Assembly (NCBI RefSeq): GCF_023546765.1
Contig: NZ_CP097484.1
Coordinates: 499,501 to 563,500 of the forward strand
DNA: 64,000 bases
Direction: 5' to 3'
Origin: Methylobacterium tardum
GTDB taxonomy: Bacteria > Pseudomonadota > Alphaproteobacteria > Rhizobiales > Beijerinckiaceae
Of the stretch, positions 36,963 to 44,982 are shown in pieces. Made by a program: the position numbers and the translations under genes. Each line of letters opens with the position of its first letter. Position 1 is the first letter of the stretch. The notes beneath the pieces were generated by a model. It had not been told where the DNA came from. It searched no databases and saw only the letters and a list, made by a program, of their open reading frames with translations.

Positions 36963-37081
36963 CACTGCGTCATTCCGGGGCACCGAAGGTGAGCCCGGAA
37001 TCTAGAACCGCAATCTATGCCAGCGCTTGGCTCCTCGGCGGCTCTGGATCCCGGGCTCCGCTCCGCGGCCCCGGGATGACG
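36963..37081. repeat. Composite REP-like element (paired inverted units)
   Basis: The left unit (about 36966-37006) starts CGTCATTCCGGGG and the right unit (about 37020-37081) ends CCGGGATGACG in the opposite orientation. The right unit is the reverse complement of the copy at 9844-9907. Two inverted units around a short centre is a BIME-like arrangement. It fills much of the 368-base gap between the two MFS genes; bases 36806-36960 show nothing else. Confidence 0.65.
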
Positions 37082-37173
37082 AAATGGCAGCTGAACCAAC
37101 AGCGCAGCGACTTGCAATGAGCGACCTGCCGGCTTCGACCGGCAGGCCCGCGAACGGCGTTTCCCGCCCGCCG

Positions 37174-38493
37174 CTACGCCGCCGTATCGGCGTCGAGATC
37201 GCGCCCCCGGGTTTCCGGCAGCAGCAGCGCGGCGATCGTGCCGACGAGGCTGAAGGCTGCGAGGTAGTAGGCGGGCGCGAGCCGGTCGCCGGTCGCGGCG
37301 ATCAGCCAGTTCACGAGATAGTTGGTGCTGCCGCCAAACACCGAGACTGCCACCGCGTAGACGATCGACAGGCCGGCGCTGCGCACCGCCCGCGGCAGCG
37401 CCTCGGGGATGCCGACGATCACCGCCGCGGCGTTGATCGAGGACAGGGCCGAGAGCAGGAACGTCACCGCGTAGACGCTCGCCGCACTCGGGGCGTGCAG
37501 CACCCAGGCGAAGGCCGGGACGGCGAGGACCAGGATCAGCGCCCGCGGCCAGATCATCACCGGCCGCCGCCCGACACGATCTGCGAGCCAGCCGCCGAGC
37601 AGCGGGAACACCACCGAGGCGAGGCCCAGCGCGATCGGCACCGCCGTGGACGCGGTCTCGCTGAGGCCGAGCGTCGCGCCGGCATAGACCGGCATGTTGG
37701 TGCCGACGGAATTCGAGACCGTGGAGGCCGCTATGACCAGGAAGGTCAGACCGAGCAGCCGGCCGTGCTCGCGAAGCAGCCGCCCGACCACCGCGAGCGT
37801 CGAGGCGGCCGCGTGCGGATCCTCCTCGGCGCCGGCCGTCTCCGGAAGATGGCTGCGGATCACGAGGCCCACCGGAACCACGCACAGGCCGAGCGCGAAC
37901 ATCAGCCGCCAGCCCCACTCCGCCATGGCGCGGTCCCCGACCGTCAGCGCCAGCGTGGTCGCCACGAGACCGGCGAACAGGGCGGCGCAACCCTGGCTGG
38001 CAATCTGCCAGCTCGTCACGAAGCCGCGCCGGTCCGGAGGCGCGGCCTCCAGCAGGTAGGCCGTCGACGGGCCGACCTCGCCGCCGAGCGCGAGGCCCTG
38101 AACGAGCCGGCCGGCGATGACGATGACCTGCGCCCAGCCGCCGATCGTGGCGTAGGACGGGCAGACCGCCAGCATCAGCATGCCGACCGCCATCAGCGCG
38201 ATGGTGATCAGCATTGCGGGCTTGCGACCAGCGCGGTCCGCGAAGGCGCCGATCAGCGCGCCCCCGATCGGCCGCATGACGTAGCCGATGCCGAACAGGG
38301 CCAGCGAGGCGAGCAGGCTGTGGGTCGGGTCGTTGGCCGGGAAGAACGCCTCGCCGATCGCCTTGGCGAAGAAGGCGTAGACGGTGAAGTCGTAGAATTC
38401 GAGCGCGTTGCCGAGTACCACGGCACCCACCGCCTTGCGGTTCAGGGCCGGGTGCATGGGCGCGGCGAGACTCGATCTGGTCCGCGCGTCCAT
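37174..38493 (-). CDS. MFS metabolite:proton symporter (MHS family)
   Basis: 439 residues with 12 predicted helices. The N-terminal AVVLGNALEFYDFTVYAFFA and the loop GALIGAFADRAGRKPAMLIT are typical of the metabolite:H+ symporter family (citrate, alpha-ketoglutarate, shikimate or betaine carriers). GRLVQGLALGGEVGPSTAYL is the family's second signature. The FYDF-YAFFA form is nearest to tri/dicarboxylate carriers, but the substrate is inference. The ATG overlaps the stop of a small Rmf-like gene upstream, so translation is coupled. Confidence 0.87.
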   Translation of the reverse strand: MDARTRSSLAAPMHPALNRKAVGAVVLGNALEFYDFTVYAFFAKAIGEAFFPANDPTHSLLASLALFGIGYVMRPIGGALIGAFADRAGRKPAMLITIALMAVGMLMLAVCPSYATIGGWAQVIVIAGRLVQGLALGGEVGPSTAYLLEAAPPDRRGFVTSWQIASQGCAALFAGLVATTLALTVGDRAMAEWGWRLMFALGLCVVPVGLVIRSHLPETAGAEEDPHAAASTLAVVGRLLREHGRLLGLTFLVIAASTVSNSVGTNMPVYAGATLGLSETASTAVPIALGLASVVFPLLGGWLADRVGRRPVMIWPRALILVLAVPAFAWVLHAPSAASVYAVTFLLSALSSINAAAVIVGIPEALPRAVRSAGLSIVYAVAVSVFGGSTNYLVNWLIAATGDRLAPAYYLAAFSLVGTIAALLLPETRGRDLDADTAA

Positions 38494-38708
38494 CAGCGCA
38501 CCGGGCCGGACGGCGTGTGGACCGGATCCTTGGCGATCCCGCCGGTGACGGGCTCGACGCCGGCCTTCACGGCGTCATCGTAGCCGGCCAGCCAGAGCGT
38601 GCGCGCCTCTGTCCCCTCGGCATAGGGGCAGGCCTCGCGGGCCAAGCCCTTCAGGGGCGCGGCGCGGCCGAGTGCCCGTGCGTCGAGATCGTTGGGGGGT
38701 GTATCCAT
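38493..38708 (-). CDS. Rmf/CrpP-like small protein, coupled to a transporter gene
   Basis: 71 residues with LKGLAREACPYAEGTEARTL and WLAGYDDAVKAG, the CPY and WL-x-G-Y signature of the ribosome modulation factor/CrpP group, like the protein at 6157-6345. A poorly conserved tail (VTGGIAKDPVHTPSG) follows. Its stop codon overlaps the ATG of the MHS transporter. The function in this group is not established; ribosome hibernation is the textbook role for E. coli Rmf only. Confidence 0.68.
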   Translation of the reverse strand: MDTPPNDLDARALGRAAPLKGLAREACPYAEGTEARTLWLAGYDDAVKAGVEPVTGGIAKDPVHTPSGPVR

Positions 38709-38773
38709 CCTGTCGCGGCTCCTCGTCCATCGCGTCCGGCGCGATGTAGGGCGCGGTTGTCGGACCGCCGCTG

Positions 38774-39031
38774 TCAGTGAACCGTGGGATCCTCCGGCGC
38801 GGGCAGCGTGACCGCCTCGCTGAACGGAAATTCGAAGACCACCTCGCCCGCGGCATCGGCGACGACCAGGCAGGCCGCCATCAGCCGAGCCTGCTCTTGG
38901 GGGGAGCGTAGGGCGGCGCGGACCGTCGCGCGGGCCTTCTCCCAGGCCTCGTCCGGATCGCGCAGCTCGATCCCGGTGGGATCGGTGATCACGTCCTCGC
39001 CGATCTGGGTGTGGAAGAAGTAGCGTGGCAT
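38774..39031 (-). CDS. DUF6894 family protein
   Basis: 85 residues starting MPRYFFHTQIGEDVITDPTG, the hallmark of DUF6894 proteins (M-P-R-Y/F-F/Y-F-x-x-x-x-G). It continues ELRDPDEAWEKARATVRAAL and VVADAAGEVVFEFPFSEAV. These small proteins occur in many copies in Methylobacterium and relatives; function unknown. The start at 39031 is set by the conserved N-terminus. A second member is at 44536. Confidence 0.8.
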   Translation of the reverse strand: MPRYFFHTQIGEDVITDPTGIELRDPDEAWEKARATVRAALRSPQEQARLMAACLVVADAAGEVVFEFPFSEAVTLPAPEDPTVH

Positions 39032-39143
39032 GGGCTTCGTCACCGGCTCAGAAGCGCGCCCTGACGGGTGCAGACCTCCCAAGTGGTGATCGACGCCGGC
39101 CGGAACAGCGCCCGCCATGATGGGCGCGTCCCCGACCGGTCGT

Positions 39144-39407
39144 TCAGCCGTTGGCGGCCTTCGGCTCCGGCGTGGAGGGAACGGGCCGGAGCGTCCGAAC
39201 CTGAGCCGAGGCCGCCCCCGCGCGGTGATGCTTCTCCATGGTCATCAGCGGACGCAGCTCGGGCTCGGCGAAGTCCATCAGCTTGGCGTTGCGCCAGCGC
39301 GGCTTGCCAGCGCCGCGCCCGAACCAGCGCGGGCGCTCTTCCTCGGCGAGGAGGATGAGGCGGCCGGTCCAGGATTTCCGAAACCAGAAGCGTCCGGTCA
39401 GGCTCAT
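39144..39407 (-). CDS. Hypothetical 87-residue basic protein
   Basis: Starts MSLTGRFWFRKSWTGRLILL and continues EERPRWFGRGAGKPRWRNAK, LMDFAEPELRPLM; rich in Trp and Arg. The composition is protein-like and codon third positions are GC-rich. No family or motif is recognised. It lies upstream of the DUF6894 gene on the same strand. Overlapping frames in the same region look like shadows. Confidence 0.5.
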   Translation of the reverse strand: MSLTGRFWFRKSWTGRLILLAEEERPRWFGRGAGKPRWRNAKLMDFAEPELRPLMTMEKHHRAGAASAQVRTLRPVPSTPEPKAANG

Positions 39408-39571
39408 GATCTGGTTCCCAGTACAGGTCGCGCGAAGCGACCGGATCGATCGCCTCCATTATCGCGCACCTCGATACCGGATTTCGATGACGGGATAGCG
39501 GTGAGGTCGACGGCTTAGAGGGTCGGCTACCACTATCCACAGGGAGGTGTCGCACGTGCCCCGCGTCCCGC

Positions 39572-39817
39572 TCAGCGCGCCAGATGGCGCACTGTCAGCG
39601 CCAGCACGACCAGCCAGACGATGCCCGTCAGGCCGTAGACGAAGCCGCGCAGCAGCGTCGCTTCCAGCGCTGCATGCCGCGCGTTCTGCGCCGGGTTCCG
39701 GTCCTCGGATTGCGCCGGGCGCTTGGTCCGGTGTGGCTCTGCCGGCGCCGCGCGCGGGGGTGGCGCGACGAGCAGGCGCGTCAGGCTTTCCGGGAGCGGT
39801 TTCTGGTTCAGCGGCAC
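39572..39817 (-). CDS. Hypothetical 81-residue protein with C-terminal membrane helix
   Basis: From a GTG at 39817 the frame reads VPLNQKPLPESLTRLLVAP, a Pro/Arg-rich linker, then FVYGLTGIVWLVVLALTVRH as one C-terminal transmembrane helix. The frame is open further upstream to 40024 but without a plausible start. A tail-anchored small membrane protein is the likely product; no family is recognised. Confidence 0.45.
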   Translation of the reverse strand: MPLNQKPLPESLTRLLVAPPPRAAPAEPHRTKRPAQSEDRNPAQNARHAALEATLLRGFVYGLTGIVWLVVLALTVRHLAR

Positions 39818-40111
39818 GGCGCCCGTGAGCCTACAGGGCGCGGGCTCACGGCGACAAGGCACCCTGACGTAAGCCGTCGCGATCGCAGCGTCGCTTGGCG
39901 TCTCGAAGCTTCCAAGTGCCGCAGGGAGCCAATGCCGAAGCTTCCGTGTTGAGGCAGACGGCGGCCGGACGCGGGCGCCGATCCAGCGCCGGGTCAGCGG
40001 CTTGAGGAGACTAGGCCGTTGCACCGTGCGTGGGGATTCATTTAGAGCTGTTCCAGGCAGGCAAGCTCTGCCTTCAGCGCTGCCGCGCCGGCGGCCAACA
40101 GGAGGAAATCC

Positions 40112-40477
40112 ATGCGTTCACTCGTTCTCGGCGCCGTCCTTGCCGCCCTGATCCCGCTTTCGGCTCAGGCCCAGGAGGCCGGCGACGCGGCCGCCGGCGA
40201 GAAGGCGTTCGCCCCGTGCAAGGCGTGCCACAACTTCCAGAAGAACGGCGTGGGTCCGGACCTGAAGGGCGTCGTCGGCCGCAAGGCGGGCACCTATGAG
40301 GGCTACAACTACTCCGCCGCGCTGAAGAACTCCGGCCTGACCTGGGACGAGGCCACGCTCCACGAGTGGCTGAAGAACCCGAAGGCGAAGGTGCCGGGCA
40401 CCAAGATGATCTTCCAGGGCTACCCCGACGACAAGAAGATCAACGACGTGATCGCCTACCTTAAGACGCAGTCCTGA
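40112..40477 (+). CDS. Class I cytochrome c, periplasmic
   Basis: 121-residue precursor with signal peptide to about residue 20 (VLGAVLAALIPLSAQAQ). The mature protein of about 100 residues has the haem-attachment motif CKACH, KNGVGPDLKGVVGRKAG and the axial Met in VPGTKMIFQGYPDDKKIND. This is the cytochrome c550/c2-like class of small electron carriers to terminal oxidases. AGGAGGAAATCC before the ATG is a very strong ribosome-binding site, suggesting high expression. No oxidase or dehydrogenase gene is next to it. Confidence 0.92.
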   Translation: MRSLVLGAVLAALIPLSAQAQEAGDAAAGEKAFAPCKACHNFQKNGVGPDLKGVVGRKAGTYEGYNYSAALKNSGLTWDEATLHEWLKNPKAKVPGTKMIFQGYPDDKKINDVIAYLKTQS

Positions 40478-40501
40478 GGTCGGACCGGCCGCGTGCCGAA
40501 A

Positions 40502-40532
40502 CCCCGGGGCCGGCCTCAGGCCGCCCCGGGGC
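40502..40532. terminator. Bidirectional terminator hairpin
   Basis: CCCCGGGGCCGGCCT and AGGCCGCCCCGGGG form a long GC stem with a one-base bulge and small loop. It sits in the 68-base gap between the convergent cytochrome c and MarR-type genes, so it can serve both. There is no clear T tract. Confidence 0.55.
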
Positions 40533-40545
40533 CTATTGGGATCGG

Positions 40546-41064
40546 CTATTCCGGAATCAGCCCGGTCTGAAGGCCGAGCCTGAGGGTCACGAGATCGTGC
40601 AGCAGGTTCTTGCGGCCCTGCATGTCGAGGCCGGTCAGGCCGCCCGCCTCGTCGGGAATGCAGGCGAGGACATCGCGCAGCGACTCGCCGGCCGGGGTCA
40701 GGAAGATGCTGACCTGCCGCTCGTCGACACGGTCGCGGGCGCGCCGCACGCGACCTGACGCTTCGAGGCGCTTGAGCAACGGCGTCAGCGTCCCCGAGTC
40801 GAGGAACAGGCGGTTGCCGATCTCCTTCACCGACAGGCCGTCCTGCTCCCACAGCACGAGCAGCACGAGATATTGCGGGTAGGTCAGCTCGTGGCGACCG
40901 AGGAGCGTGCGATACGCGCGGCCGAAGGCGTGCGCGGCGGCGTAGACCGCGAAGCACAGCTGGTTGTCGAGGCGCTGCCGGTCCTGCTGCGATGGCTGAT
41001 CGATCGTCGCATGCCCCGCCGGGTTCGGCTCAGCGCCGCTCTGCGAAGCAGTCGGGCCTGACAT
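40546..41064 (-). CDS. MarR family regulator, OhrR-like
   Basis: 172 residues. RLDNQLCFAVYAAAHAFGRA and GRHELTYPQYLVLLVLWEQD match OhrR, in which the Cys of NQLCF senses organic hydroperoxides. The winged helix follows (VKEIGNRLFLDSGTLTPLLK, RARDRVDERQVSIFLTPAG). OhrR normally represses ohr, a peroxidase gene, but no ohr gene is adjacent. The N-terminal 30 residues are a non-conserved extension. A 12-bp palindrome and an OhrR-like half-site lie upstream. Confidence 0.85.
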   Translation of the reverse strand: MSGPTASQSGAEPNPAGHATIDQPSQQDRQRLDNQLCFAVYAAAHAFGRAYRTLLGRHELTYPQYLVLLVLWEQDGLSVKEIGNRLFLDSGTLTPLLKRLEASGRVRRARDRVDERQVSIFLTPAGESLRDVLACIPDEAGGLTGLDMQGRKNLLHDLVTLRLGLQTGLIPE

Positions 41065-41096
41065 CGGAATGGTCTCTCTCTGGTAAAGTCGGTCTC

Positions 41097-41153
41097 ACAT
41101 ACCGGTATGGCGAAAGGCCACTCTTAGGCAGTTCGCCAAACCTGTACAATTGG
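41097..41153. promoter_or_regulatory. Candidate operators upstream of the OhrR-like gene
   Basis: CATACCGGTATG at about 41098-41109 is a perfect palindrome 34 bases before the start. TACAATTGG at 41145-41153 resembles one half of the AT-rich OhrR box (TACAATT...). Either could bind the regulator; both are pattern observations only. Confidence 0.35.
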
Positions 41154-41195
41154 TGCTGACGACAGAGCCGCGCGACATTCGCCGCGAAGTTGCGT

Positions 41196-42140
41196 TCAGC
41201 CGTCCATCAGCGGGTGCAGATCGCGTACCATCGCCTTCAGACGCTCATCGAGGACGTGCGTGTAGATCTGCGTCGTGGAGATGTCGGCGTGGCCGAGCAA
41301 TTCCTGGACGATGCGCAGATCGGCGCCATTCTGCAGAAGGTGGCTTGCGAAGGCGTGGCGCAGCACGTGCGGGCTGACCCGATCGGGCCGCAACCCGGCC
41401 GCCAAAGCCGCCGCCTTGAGATCCCGGGCGAAGGCCTGCCGGGTCAGATGGCCGCTGTCGCTATCGGCGGGAAACAGCCAGGCGGACTCCTCCGGCACGG
41501 CCGCGAGATGGGCCGCCATGGCGGTGCGGGCCGCCTCCGTGAGGGGCACGAGGCGCTCCCGGCCGCCCTTTCCCTTGATGAAGAGGTAGCGCTCACGGCT
41601 CACCCCCGCGGTCCGGGGCAGGGCGACAAGCTCGGAGACGCGCAGGCCGGTCGCGTAGAGCAGTTCGAGCAGGCAGAGCATCCTGCGTGCCCGGCGGGCC
41701 CGGCCCGGTGGTTGCTCGGCGGCGACCGCCTCCTGCGCGGTGGCGAGCAGGCGGTCGACCTCCGCGACGGACAGGATCTTGGGCAGCACGCGGCCCCGAC
41801 GCGGTCCCGAGACCGCGACGCTGGGGTCGGCCGAAGCGTCGCCCTCGGCGTACAGGAACTTGTGGAAACCGCGCACGCAGGACAGGCGCCGCGCCGCCGA
41901 GGACGCCTTCAATCCGCGGCTCTCGAGATCGATCAGGAAGGCCCTGAGTGTGCCGGCATCGACATCGGCCAGCGCGATGCCGGCCCGGTCGAGATAGCCG
42001 AGATAATCGTCGAGGTCGCGCCGGTACGCGGCCAGGGTGTTGCCGCTGGCGCCGCGCTCCGCCGCCAGCATGTCGAGATAATCGGCAGCCTCGGGGCAGG
42101 GCGCCCGGACGGCGTCCACACCGGCGTCGGCCTCGCTCAA
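41196..42140 (-). CDS. xerD: Site-specific tyrosine recombinase XerD
   Basis: Resolves chromosome dimers at dif together with XerC. The N-terminal SAM-like core-binding domain shows GNTLAAYRRDLDDYLGYLDR and ARRLSCVRGFHKFLYAEGD. The catalytic domain has the Arg in ELLYATGLRVSELVALP, the Lys-bearing IKGKGGRERLVPLTE, HVLRHAFASHLLQNGADLRI (H-x-x-R) and the nucleophile Tyr in STTQIYTHVLDERLK. A TTG at 42140 overlaps the stop of the upstream small gene; a GTG at 42119 is the alternative start. Chromosomal context next to aroK-aroB is the conserved alphaproteobacterial one, favouring XerD over a mobile integrase. Confidence 0.88.
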   Translation of the reverse strand: MSEADAGVDAVRAPCPEAADYLDMLAAERGASGNTLAAYRRDLDDYLGYLDRAGIALADVDAGTLRAFLIDLESRGLKASSAARRLSCVRGFHKFLYAEGDASADPSVAVSGPRRGRVLPKILSVAEVDRLLATAQEAVAAEQPPGRARRARRMLCLLELLYATGLRVSELVALPRTAGVSRERYLFIKGKGGRERLVPLTEAARTAMAAHLAAVPEESAWLFPADSDSGHLTRQAFARDLKAAALAAGLRPDRVSPHVLRHAFASHLLQNGADLRIVQELLGHADISTTQIYTHVLDERLKAMVRDLHPLMDG

Positions 42141-42289
42141 CGGTTGCCCGGCTGGAGCTTCGAGGCCGGGATGGTGACGGTCATCTCCCGCGGCGTCGGC
42201 TGGACGAAGTTCGCCAGCGTGAACATCGCCGCGAAGACGAGGCCCGCCAGGATCGCGAGGGTGGCAAAGAAACGAAGCAGGGTCGGCAC
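42137..42289 (-). CDS. Conserved-type 50-residue membrane protein upstream of xerD
   Basis: A GTG at 42289 opens VPTLLRFFATLAILAGLVFA, one transmembrane helix, followed by a periplasmic-type tail QPTPREMTVTIPASKLQPGN. Small proteins of this shape sit between aroK and xerD in many alphaproteobacteria. Its TGA overlaps the TTG start of xerD (TTGA), so it is translationally coupled to it. Function unknown. It is divergent from aroK. Confidence 0.65.
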   Translation of the reverse strand: MPTLLRFFATLAILAGLVFAAMFTLANFVQPTPREMTVTIPASKLQPGNR

Positions 42290-42544
42290 GTCGGTCGAAC
42301 CTCGGGCGGACGGGCGCGGACGGCGGGGGTCGGGGCAAGCGGAGGCCTGCTCCGAGTTGCCGCGGGTGCCGGGTTTCCATCACGCGAACAAGGCGCTGAC
42401 AAGGCCCACAACGACACAGCGATGCGTTTCGCAGGGCGCTTGAATCGCGCTAAGAGCCTGCCGCAGGATGACAGCCCGTCCCGTGCCACGCGCCCGGGAC
42501 CGTCGGGGAGGCGGGGACGCCACACGGATGCGGTGCAGCTTTCG

Positions 42545-43147
42545 ATGAATGCGGAGGACGAGGTTGGTGAACCGATCGAGGCGCGTCTGCGCCGCGCGCT
42601 GGGCGTGCGCTCGATCGTGCTCGTCGGCCTGATGGGTGCGGGCAAGAGCACCGTCGGCCGACGCCTCGCGAGCCGTCTCGGCCTGATCTTCAAGGATGCC
42701 GATCACGAGATCGAGGCGGCCGCCGGCCTGACGATCCCCGATATTTTCGCGATCTACGGCGAGCCGAGCTTCCGCGACGGCGAGGAGCGCGTGATCTCGC
42801 GGCTGCTGCGGGCCGGCCCCCTGGTGCTGGCGACCGGCGGGGGCGCCTATCTGCGCGAGGCCACGCGCGTGCGCATCGCCGAATCGGCCGTGTCGGTCTG
42901 GCTGAAGGCCGATCTCGACGTGCTGATGCGCCGGGTGCGCAAGCGCGGGAACCGGCCGCTCCTCCAGACCGAGGATCCCGAGGGGACGATGCGCGACCTG
43001 ATGGCGGTCCGCCACCCGGTCTATGCCGCGGCCGACGTGATGGTGATCTCCCGGGAAGTGTCGCACGACCGCGTCGTCCAGGACGTCCTGGAGGCGCTCG
43101 ACGCGCATCTCAACGGCGAAGGCACAATCCATGTCGCCGCCCAGTAG
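42545..43147 (+). CDS. aroK: Shikimate kinase
   Basis: Phosphorylates shikimate in the chorismate pathway. The P-loop VLVGLMGAGKSTVGRRLASR is followed by the shikimate-binding DADHEIEAAAGLTIPDIF, FRDGEERVISRLL, the TGGGAYLREATR loop and the lid RKRGNRPLLQTEDPEG. At 200 residues it has a short N-terminal extension. The ATG at 42545 is the likely start; a GTG at 42533 is also in frame. aroB follows 18 bases downstream, the standard aroKB operon. Confidence 0.92.
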   Translation: MNAEDEVGEPIEARLRRALGVRSIVLVGLMGAGKSTVGRRLASRLGLIFKDADHEIEAAAGLTIPDIFAIYGEPSFRDGEERVISRLLRAGPLVLATGGGAYLREATRVRIAESAVSVWLKADLDVLMRRVRKRGNRPLLQTEDPEGTMRDLMAVRHPVYAAADVMVISREVSHDRVVQDVLEALDAHLNGEGTIHVAAQ

Positions 43148-43165
43148 GTTTGAGCGAGCCCGCCT

Positions 43166-44311
43166 GTGACCGAGCATTCCACCAATCCGGATCCGCTGAC
43201 GGTCCACGTGCCGCTCGACGGGGGCCGCGCCTACGACATCCGGATCGGGCGCGGCCTGATCGACAGCGCCGGCCCGCAGGTGGCCGCCCTCGGGGGGCGC
43301 CGCGCCGCCATCGTCACGGATGAGAACGTCGGCGCGCTCTACGCCGAACGCCTGGCGGAGAGCCTGGAGCGGGCCGGCCTGCAGGCGGGCGTCGTGACGG
43401 TTGCGCCCGGCGAGGGGTCGAAATCCTACGCGGGCTACGCGCAGGTCTGCGACGGCCTGCTGGCCCTGAAGGTCGAGCGCGGCGACCTCGTCGTGGCCCT
43501 GGGCGGCGGCGTGGTCGGGGACCTCGCCGGCTTCGCGGCCGCGACCCTGCGGCGGGGCGTGCGCTTCGTGCAGGTGCCCACGAGCCTGCTCGCCCAGGTC
43601 GATTCCTCCGTCGGCGGCAAGACCGGCATCAACGCGCCGCTCGGCAAGAACCTGATCGGCGCCTTCCATCAGCCTCGCCTCGTTCTGGCGGATACGGCGG
43701 CCCTCGACACGTTGTCCGAGCGCGAGATGCGCGCCGGCTACGCCGAGGTCGCGAAATACGGGCTGATCGCCGATTCCGGCTTCTTCGACTGGTGCGAGGC
43801 CAACTGGCGCGGGATCTTCGCGGGCGGGCCGGAGCGCGAGGAAGCGGTCGCCGCCTGCTGCCGCGCCAAGGCCGCGGTGGTCACCCGGGACGAGCGTGAG
43901 GACGGCGAGCGGGCGCTGCTGAATCTCGGCCATACCTTCGGTCATGCCCTCGAGCGCCTGACCGGCTACGACCCGGCCCGGCTGGTCCACGGAGAGGGCG
44001 TAGCGATCGGGCTGGCGCTGGCCTTCCGGTTCTCGGCACGGCTCGGCCTCTGCGCCGGCCAGGACGCGGGCCGCGTGGCCAACCACCTCGCGCTCGCGGG
44101 CCTGCCGACCCGTCTTCAGGCGGTCCCCGGCGGGTGCGGTGATGCCGAGGCGATCCTCGACGCGATGGCTCAGGACAAGAAGGTCCGAGACGGGGTGCTG
44201 ACCTTCATCCTCGCCCGCGGCATCGGCCAGAGCTTCATCGCACCGGGCGTGGACCGCGCGGAGGTGGCGGCGTTCCTGCGCGACGAACTCGCCGCGGCGC
44301 AGCGCGCCTGA
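43166..44311 (+). CDS. aroB: 3-dehydroquinate synthase
   Basis: NAD- and metal-dependent enzyme that converts DAHP to 3-dehydroquinate. Motifs seen are IVTDENVGALYAERLAESLE, VALGGGVVGDLAGFAAATLR, QVPTSLLAQVDSSVGGKTGI, and the metal ligands in LNLGHTFGHALERLTGYD and VHGEGVAIGLALA. Length 381 is normal. GTG start at 43166. It is co-transcribed with aroK and followed by a tRNA gene. Confidence 0.95.
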   Translation: MTEHSTNPDPLTVHVPLDGGRAYDIRIGRGLIDSAGPQVAALGGRRAAIVTDENVGALYAERLAESLERAGLQAGVVTVAPGEGSKSYAGYAQVCDGLLALKVERGDLVVALGGGVVGDLAGFAAATLRRGVRFVQVPTSLLAQVDSSVGGKTGINAPLGKNLIGAFHQPRLVLADTAALDTLSEREMRAGYAEVAKYGLIADSGFFDWCEANWRGIFAGGPEREEAVAACCRAKAAVVTRDEREDGERALLNLGHTFGHALERLTGYDPARLVHGEGVAIGLALAFRFSARLGLCAGQDAGRVANHLALAGLPTRLQAVPGGCGDAEAILDAMAQDKKVRDGVLTFILARGIGQSFIAPGVDRAEVAAFLRDELAAAQRA

Positions 44312-44420
44312 CGCCGTTCGGGGCGTGACCGGCCTTGCCTAACGCGGGTCGGCCCGCTATGAGCCTGCCTCACCCGGCGCGGCCAAACCCGCGCCGTTCA
44401 CGGCCCTGATCCGGGCCTGG

Positions 44421-44496
44421 GCCGCAATAGCTCAGCTGGTAGAGCACCTCATTCGTAATGAGGGGGTCGGGGGTTCGAATCCCTCTTGCGGCACCA
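44421..44496 (+). tRNA. tRNA-Thr (anticodon CGU)
   Basis: 76 bases forming a full cloverleaf. The acceptor stem GCCGCAA pairs with TTGCGGC and CCA is encoded. The D arm contains AGCTCAGCTGGTAGAGC, the anticodon stem CCTCA/TGAGG encloses TTCGTAA with anticodon CGT (reads ACG, threonine), and the T arm has GGGTTCGAATCCC. It lies 109 bases after aroB. Confidence 0.95.
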
Positions 44497-44535
44497 TCAC
44501 TTCGCTCTGCTTCCACGCACCGAGAACCGCACCGC

Positions 44536-44784
44536 CTACGAGGCTGCTTGGTCCAGCCTGCTGGCAGCGAAGGTGAGCGTCGCCGAATAGATTTCGCGGC
44601 CCGTCTCGTCCCGAACCAGCACCGAGACGGCTTGATTGTCACTGTCGACAGGCGTGATCCAGCCGGCGACATCCGGCAGGCTGGCGAGCACCTTCTCGCG
44701 GGCGGCTTCGAAATCCGCGCACTCGGTGCCCTCCTCGTCGGGGAGCAGCTCGCCATCATGGATGTCGAAGTAGAAACGAGGCAT
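44536..44784 (-). CDS. DUF6894 family protein
   Basis: 82 residues beginning MPRFYFDIHDGELLPDEEGT, the DUF6894 N-terminal pattern. It continues ECADFEAAREKVLASLPDVA and VSVLVRDETGREIYSATLTF. It is a second copy of the family in this window, quite diverged from that at 38774. Function unknown. It is monocistronic, between tRNA-Thr and the antiporter operon. Confidence 0.8.
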   Translation of the reverse strand: MPRFYFDIHDGELLPDEEGTECADFEAAREKVLASLPDVAGWITPVDSDNQAVSVLVRDETGREIYSATLTFAASRLDQAAS

Positions 44785-44982
44785 TCGCGAACGCCTTATT
44801 GCGTTATTGAACCGCGATCCGTCGAAAGCGAATCACATTCTACACATCGCGGCGAAACAAGGTAGTCTCGCGCAGGTGCGGCCGTTTGATCTCGTAGGCG
44901 CTGGACAGCGCGTCAGCGGGTCGAGCAAGCTCAGGTATTGGGCGGGACCTGCCGCCCGGGACATCCGCGTGTTCCGTCGCCA

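Noticed and set aside
41196..42140. Integrase of a mobile element
   Set aside because: The tyrosine recombinase lies in the conserved aroK-aroB-xerD context with a coupled small membrane protein, and no attachment repeats or phage genes are near.
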